Made by a program: the position numbers and the translations under genes | IMG/VR virus record: IMGVR_UViG_3300030329_004264 | Location: 1 to 30,947 of that record | Strand: one strand, 5' to 3' | Source: a virus | DNA: 30,947 bases | In this document: in pieces, positions 27,801 to 30,947 of the stretch | How positions within the stretch are numbered: position 1 is the stretch's first letter | Layout: each line of letters opens with the position of its first letter | Notes under the pieces: model-generated | Seen by the model: the letters and a program-made list of their open reading frames with translations, nothing else | The model's database searches: none | What the model was told of the DNA's origin: nothing

Positions 27801-30800
27801 TTCAGCAGAATACATACCTACAGTACCAGAAGCTATACCACCACCATACAAACTCAATCCAAGTGCTGTTTTATCAAGAAAACCTACCGTTTTTGGTACA
27901 AATCCTTCTACATTAACTTTTTTAGGGTCTAAGTATCTCCTATATAAATAATTACCAGCTGATGTACTTGGAAACAGCATTCCAAATCCAGTAGAACCAA
28001 TACCTAAACCAGCTCCAGACGCAAAAGTATAATCCTCTCCAGGGGTGAGATAAAACGCTGTTCCTGTTATAGTTCCAGCCTCACCTAAGTTCCATGCTAT
28101 TTTACCAACAGGTCCTTTGCTATACATATACTGCCTCAAAGCACTATACCTTAAAGCTTGACTAAGCTGTGTGTTTAAAGTCATTTCCTCTAAAGTAGTT
28201 ATACCACTACCCTTTAAACCTCCCTTTTCAACAGGTACGTTTTTCAATCTAGACAGGTCTTTTGAGCTATAAATACTCTTTAAAGGTGTTGAAACCCCAA
28301 CCCCCTTTCTTACTCTAGAAAACAATTTAGATAACTGTGCTATTGTATTCACAGTTCCCATACGAGCAATCGGGAATAAAACAGTACTTTGAAGACCTAT
28401 GACAGGTATTAAATGACCGACACCGTAAGCGACATTATCCCACATGTCATTTTGAGCACTTTCAATTTCTTCTTCCGAAAGATATATACCATATTTTTGT
28501 GCTGCTGTAACATAGTTGGTCACAAAATCAGCCTCTGAATAATATTCACCTCTCCAAAAACCAGTTTGACCCTCAGTAATTTCTGGACTAAGGTTCAATC
28601 TCTTGAATGCGTCTATCTCTCTTCTTTTGTGCATATTCAAGATAACCTTTCCATTGTTTCCTCTTTTATAAATATCTTGATATCTATTACCGGTAGTAAA
28701 ACTTCTGTTTATAACATCACCGAAATCAGAAACAAGTTTAGTTACACCCTCCCCTATAAATCCTTCAAAAAGAGTTTTTTCATTAACCCAAGAATCAAGA
28801 TTTAAAAATGAGTCTTCTCCAAGATGTGTTCCTCTTGTTTTTGAACTGACATCAGAATTGGTTAATATTACCTGCCAGATTGCTTTCATGTCAGCTCTAG
28901 TTTCAACAAATTGTCTTATATATTCTTCTCTAATTCTTTTAACCCTATGTTCAAGGCCATCGTAAAGAGCTTTTTGTTCATCAGTTCCTCTATTATCTAT
29001 ATTAAAAGGAAGATTTTTTGCTCTTCTTTTACTTTCATCTAGTTGGTCGTACTCACCCCATATATATCCTTGAAGATTTGGGAAAGAATATTTTCTATCA
29101 TCACCGGTATTTCCTAATAACGCATCTAATTCACCGTGGTCTGGAAATAGTTGAAAAGCTTCAGATAGGCTCATATCATAAAGCCACACCTCATTGTCTT
29201 TTATGTTAAATTGTCTTTCCGGAATATGAAACGGACCACCCATCCCTTCTACCTTATCAAATATAGATAAATCATATTCCTTTCCTTGGTATTCAAACAT
29301 ACCATTTTTTATTTTTTTACTTAATCTTTCTGGATTTTTTTCTTTTAAATTAAGATAATAACTAAAAGCCTGTCTACTAAAACCCTCAATTTTACTTCTC
29401 CAAACACCTGGAGTTAACTGAATCCTGTATCCATCTTCATCATCTAACATCTCAGTCCACATCATGTCTCTAAAAACTAAGTTATGTCCGACATCAAGTA
29501 TTCCCGCAGCATCAATTTGACCGGTCATTAAAATATCATTAAAGTTTTTTATGTTATCGTTTACTATTTTGTTAAAATTAATCATGTTAGATGACCATAT
29601 ATCATCAGCTATATTGTTTGAGCCTTGTAAGCTCTCAACAACCTCTTTGTCGTGTCTGTTTCCATTATAGTCATATAAAGCAGTAAACCTTAAGTGGCTA
29701 TCTTTAGCCCTTAATTTTTGAAAATCAACAGCTATTAAATCTAATTGTGCATTTAATGAACCAAGTTTTGTTGTTATTGTAGCTCTTTTATCAGAGTCTT
29801 CAGGAAGTTCTTTAAACTCCCCCTGTAATTTATCTATTTCATTTAGAATCCCTCTTTCTTTATCAATTAACTCAAACCATTCTTGAAACTCTTTATCGTT
29901 ATCAAAAAAATTTCTAACATACAATTCATTTTCATCATAAATATTAGCAACAAATGTTTTAATCTCTTCTTTTGTATAATTCCTACCTGGTTGCAAAAAC
30001 TCTCCTTCTATTTTTGGCTTAATTCCAAACCTTTCATTTGCTCTGGTGGCTGCAAGTATATCTTTATAACCTAAAATTGCGTTCTTGTCAAACCCACCTA
30101 AATAACCTCCAGGTAAATTAGAATTTTTAGTTAGTATATTTAAAGTAGTAGATGGTCTGTATATACCTAGATGTTTGTTGTTTCCTGAACCCATACCAAA
30201 AATGTCTTGTTTGGTGCCTACATCCATAAAAGTATACGGAACTCCATTGTTATAAAGAGCTATACCACTGTTTATTTCGTCATCAAGAAGTATAGCTGTG
30301 GTAAAGTCATTAGAGTTTTCCCATCCATTTTCAGTGTTCTGATATAAAGCTTTTCTGTAATGAAAGTTTGTTAAATCAGCAGTACTATGGTCTTCATCTA
30401 GCTCACTCAACAATCTCTCTAGTTGCTCTACCATTCTTTTACCCTCATCAGTGTATTCTTTAACCCACTTATATTTGTCAGTTTGAACAGAACCCTGACC
30501 AGCTGCGGTGACAACCTCACCATAAACTATTTCTTTCCAATCAAATAGTTTTACTTCATTGTCAAAACCTCTGTTAATATAACCTTCGCTCATATCTGCT
30601 TGAGCTAAAGCTGACACAAGCTTAAGAACTTCCTCTTGCTTAAATTCAGTTCCTATGCTTTGTCTTCTTTTTCTTTTTTTATCCCAAACATTTTTATCGT
30701 TCAAAAAAACACCTCCCTCCCAAGGAGCTAGACTATCAATATCTTCATCAGGCATAAATGTCTGCATATAACTATTATAAGCTTCCATATCCCAATCAGA

Positions 30801-30947
30801 CTGGAATTTTTTTGCTCTATTTCGTTTAGGGCCACCTTCTTTTCCAGACAATCCAAAGCCACCATCCTCCTCTCTGTAAATCATATTCATCACCGATTCG
30901 GTGTCAAAATAATTAACATCTTGTATGCCTGGAAAATTGGCTATTTC
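21882..30947 (-). CDS. Giant phage protein (over 3000 residues, 5' end outside the window), polyvalent/ejection type
   Basis: The frame is open for 3021 codons, from the window edge to the stop at 21882. The first start-type codon inside is GTG at 30893, but the 18 codons before it (EIANFPGIQDVNYFDTESV...) are also open, so the true start probably lies beyond 30947. I number from GTG. Residues 348-400 form a charged coiled coil. Hydrophobic, Gly-rich stretches occur at about 818-860 and 935-1080. A region with YRAQLDEMYREGIIGEEAYN lies near 2050. At about 2480-2520 comes AVNTARNTIDFSVKGRFIGE and NPAFQGTKILGRAW, which resembles the LPD38 domain of large polyvalent phage proteins. I found no polymerase motif. 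Such giants are packed in virions and injected, like T7 gp16. The first gene of the late unit here, it is followed by envelope-protein genes. Confidence 0.72.
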   Translation of the reverse strand, partial: EIANFPGIQDVNYFDTESVMNMIYREEDGGFGLSGKEGGPKRNRAKKFQSDWDMEAYNSYMQTFMPDEDIDSLAPWEGGVFLNDKNVWDKKRKRRQSIGTEFKQEEVLKLVSALAQADMSEGYINRGFDNEVKLFDWKEIVYGEVVTAAGQGSVQTDKYKWVKEYTDEGKRMVEQLERLLSELDEDHSTADLTNFHYRKALYQNTENGWENSNDFTTAILLDDEINSGIALYNNGVPYTFMDVGTKQDIFGMGSGNNKHLGIYRPSTTLNILTKNSNLPGGYLGGFDKNAILGYKDILAATRANERFGIKPKIEGEFLQPGRNYTKEEIKTFVANIYDENELYVRNFFDNDKEFQEWFELIDKERGILNEIDKLQGEFKELPEDSDKRATITTKLGSLNAQLDLIAVDFQKLRAKDSHLRFTALYDYNGNRHDKEVVESLQGSNNIADDIWSSNMINFNKIVNDNIKNFNDILMTGQIDAAGILDVGHNLVFRDMMWTEMLDDEDGYRIQLTPGVWRSKIEGFSRQAFSYYLNLKEKNPERLSKKIKNGMFEYQGKEYDLSIFDKVEGMGGPFHIPERQFNIKDNEVWLYDMSLSEAFQLFPDHGELDALLGNTGDDRKYSFPNLQGYIWGEYDQLDESKRRAKNLPFNIDNRGTDEQKALYDGLEHRVKRIREEYIRQFVETRADMKAIWQVILTNSDVSSKTRGTHLGEDSFLNLDSWVNEKTLFEGFIGEGVTKLVSDFGDVINRSFTTGNRYQDIYKRGNNGKVILNMHKRREIDAFKRLNLSPEITEGQTGFWRGEYYSEADFVTNYVTAAQKYGIYLSEEEIESAQNDMWDNVAYGVGHLIPVIGLQSTVLFPIARMGTVNTIAQLSKLFSRVRKGVGVSTPLKSIYSSKDLSRLKNVPVEKGGLKGSGITTLEEMTLNTQLSQALRYSALRQYMYSKGPVGKIAWNLGEAGTITGTAFYLTPGEDYTFASGAGLGIGSTGFGMLFPSTSAGNYLYRRYLDPKKVNVEGFVPKTVGFLDKTALGLSLYGGGIASGTVGMYSAELADAWTSQGIDFMEAVQMVVGSTEDEAVQKFCSTVLFAAAFHAPQARAFVKQSKSEISEKIINGDYPIEVKEYASKCLKAIEQYQGTMGLSDIFGYQSTRQLINNDKYGSFWIIPKERGVNHGSKEQIESDISHRLDKNNLDSYSLISATKKELSEAENKSRTEELIADLEARKNRGTISEYEKVNVVDENGNVTEVFMVYGMDGAAAYQVSKTYQQDRYITNEGIYYLTGEYKGFMRRTTGEYNMSDGFASDYIQVGVKLKGEFEKYEYTEETVKIRPKYENELVQAEYGQNVPEPNNIKTQDFVYNNKTREFVYTVKAEEGDIPAIELVLKRNVEGQFILEGRNIDMVGIETVSGVKIIQEGDINLYNLGVSKKDKAVQILKDFMKQGVEGKSMQNAYIPTSFDYNSIETNKNQIKEHNESGNSFFSDLYGSIKGQTKYVLNNVFPERSITIKKGEKFTEKDLEKFREKNADILQNEAFAVSTRVDKTGDSVIEIVGVMDGLNFSYAKELGRRLGVEEIIDLSNGESVKTGFKGDLSYKMRIDETIEAFTEYEKNQNYGKQSIKLIDTAVRLMEESKKRGVNTEENTVKINTAQSILENAKNLINEGRHPLEVADFATKEYSKMIEAINSKRESENRTPIEIRPEDLLHIRQMISGSRDFKSIIFPYVDGNGSIRISQEDMMDIMKGAEIIPFEDVVPKGKNTEFPTEITDVLGSISNRQAQEYYKSEFINTFTYKRSLWRSTTNTGFSLGMKEYLFDKNIRLKEDLFKLVELEVNSAFPQLSKVKRDKLANDAFNAMVTLENSAGASGIGNMKAEPYMLKIWGGLNPSTSLEGVFGTSHLNAKQRTSLNTIIRLESNKSIWDMINSDKLKVDAQLLELNNLVKTGAGIKEVNAAKQNLENSLKYISQNENSPITYKENPNGSYSLVQKNIKYGGKTYEIEIPAGIDAVTHPGSGQNIYPWQINNMAVQLGANQYSPSRSSMEKSLNDLRVEIGEKEYNKLNERANILFDFYRAQLDEMYREGIIGEEAYNRMAKRKYSPRLYLQYMDTYKQVDPRETGKDNWGDAKGIKLLGAGSTDKMSQNHQNLLPKYAANIQRLLWMNMAKRDMFEVLEQMESANLYQFADLGFTMRGEKPTEANVTARLADINSFRVANGLSLLIYDAKNPQNSNFVESYYYKNGEKQYYFLEKSYWESVNQVGEYSNPLRQHLAQFNLKSSWNRVWTMPIETGLSTLEWGTQKMKFFTTGANPIFAVKNFARDYMHAYMWTPTYSDFMPLGLSQLTGDLMYTRWGAWGKKNMNNEIYSWYINNGGSMEHLMQMGANTGEFHLGYDIKEPIADKNGNISFYDNARYQYEKLMYEKMGADPMSYRKKLQRRAIDILQYPGLSSEIWVRLAVANRSLNNLVKAEFEKRGLEFTHSGNLDSKPIREYALENGIGEARMKEIEMQAVNTARNTIDFSVKGRFIGEMDRYYPYLNPAFQGTKILGRAWTENPTSTALKVSQLIAAGYMYSQMMDNEHGEDMNKLRSGSVYNYVSYLHLPIPGVKDSNGDQVYTKMAKDHSSMFFWQLGHNIYYNEAYGEPIWDVDFNNVFLDVMNEEQKSAMEEALSVGITDAFNFYHWWENQNNPWLMAIKNYTRGRDAIGFAYSPLMEMYDGILPEGEYQQATPNIFFDATKKWNGSIPEEMRLSPDRLVAVPGAFGLNGTNIYRTTGQSLYNAITSQLSEEERRSVNEVTYNSIVEMAGDLAPSILWVPSRTEHYLSDKDHQNWIKYEKGKRQEITYRAQIRRVKDESTRLFVQAVNLYNSGEDGQERGKLMMDEAIKNLSNGYNNLYNLNIIDGVEYNTLLKTGTKNIQDDFVRATEHRYDSDMIWITYSKTASPNEAAQSTLDNWEFWSKTLSGEIRRTPITSRMTEKEILQKVNDWLNFIELEVNMDKESRYYQEFLKVSTGRGYNFEEQLDKLLEFEKSKRKK

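Noticed and set aside
21882-30947. Virion RNA polymerase (N4-like) as the identity of the giant protein
   Set aside because: I could not find the polymerase motifs or a DxDGD-type active site; the LPD38-like end fits a polyvalent or ejection protein better.

Overview
The window looks like part of a tailed-phage (or phage-like) genome that infects a member of the Bacteroidota, probably a flavobacterium. Four observations support the host call. The sequence is visibly AT-rich. Most start codons follow an A/T leader such as AATAAAATTATG instead of a Shine-Dalgarno site. Several promoters match the Bacteroidota form TTTG-N18-20-TAnnTTTG. Four predicted secreted proteins have signal peptides ending in the flavobacterial style with Gln near the predicted cleavage site (YSQ, TGQ, FSQ, NAQ). 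I saw no tRNA, rRNA, CRISPR array or transposase.

Layout. Bases 1-764 are non-coding and rich in repeats: four iteron-like units about 25 bp apart, ACGCGT repeats, and a palindrome sharing the iteron core. Next comes a short unit led by an ArdC-type antirestriction protein (765-2169). A tandem promoter at 2286-2343 then drives about 25 very small, mostly acidic genes up to 8162. These are typical early host-takeover genes; one pair is duplicated, one ends in an SSB-like tip, and a strongly folded RNA element lies among them. A 223-bp non-coding region (8163-8385) with a DnaA-box match and repeats precedes the DNA-metabolism module (8386-14538). That module holds a single-strand annealing protein, a RecE-like exonuclease, a small HTH protein, a DnaA domain-IV-like protein, an SSB-like protein, a replication initiator or loader, a T7-gp4-like primase-helicase and two more PD-(D/E)XK nucleases. 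A secreted protein and a 3TM-type holin candidate follow. Rightward transcription ends near 15.35 kb.

The remainder (15465-30947) is on the minus strand and converges on a hairpin at 15359-15389. Read in its own direction, it begins with a giant protein of more than 3000 residues whose 5' end lies beyond the window. Next come an outer-membrane-barrel-like protein, a secreted LDLa/repeat protein with a C-terminus like a type IX sorting signal, a two-TM protein, a very basic protein and a TM/coiled-coil protein. They are followed by a thioredoxin-fold protein without its cysteines, a staphylococcal-nuclease homologue, a 59-residue Cys protein, a lytic-transglycosylase-like protein, two related beta-rich proteins and a DUF5675 protein.

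How it fits together. The plus strand carries takeover, replication and recombination genes and a holin candidate. The minus strand carries late virion, lysis and envelope genes. The most unusual part is the cluster next to the giant protein, which appears to encode outer-membrane, surface, periplasmic and inner-membrane components together. I infer a cell-envelope conduit or remodelling system for genome entry, lysis or exclusion. Terminase, portal and capsid genes are not in the window and presumably lie beyond its right edge.
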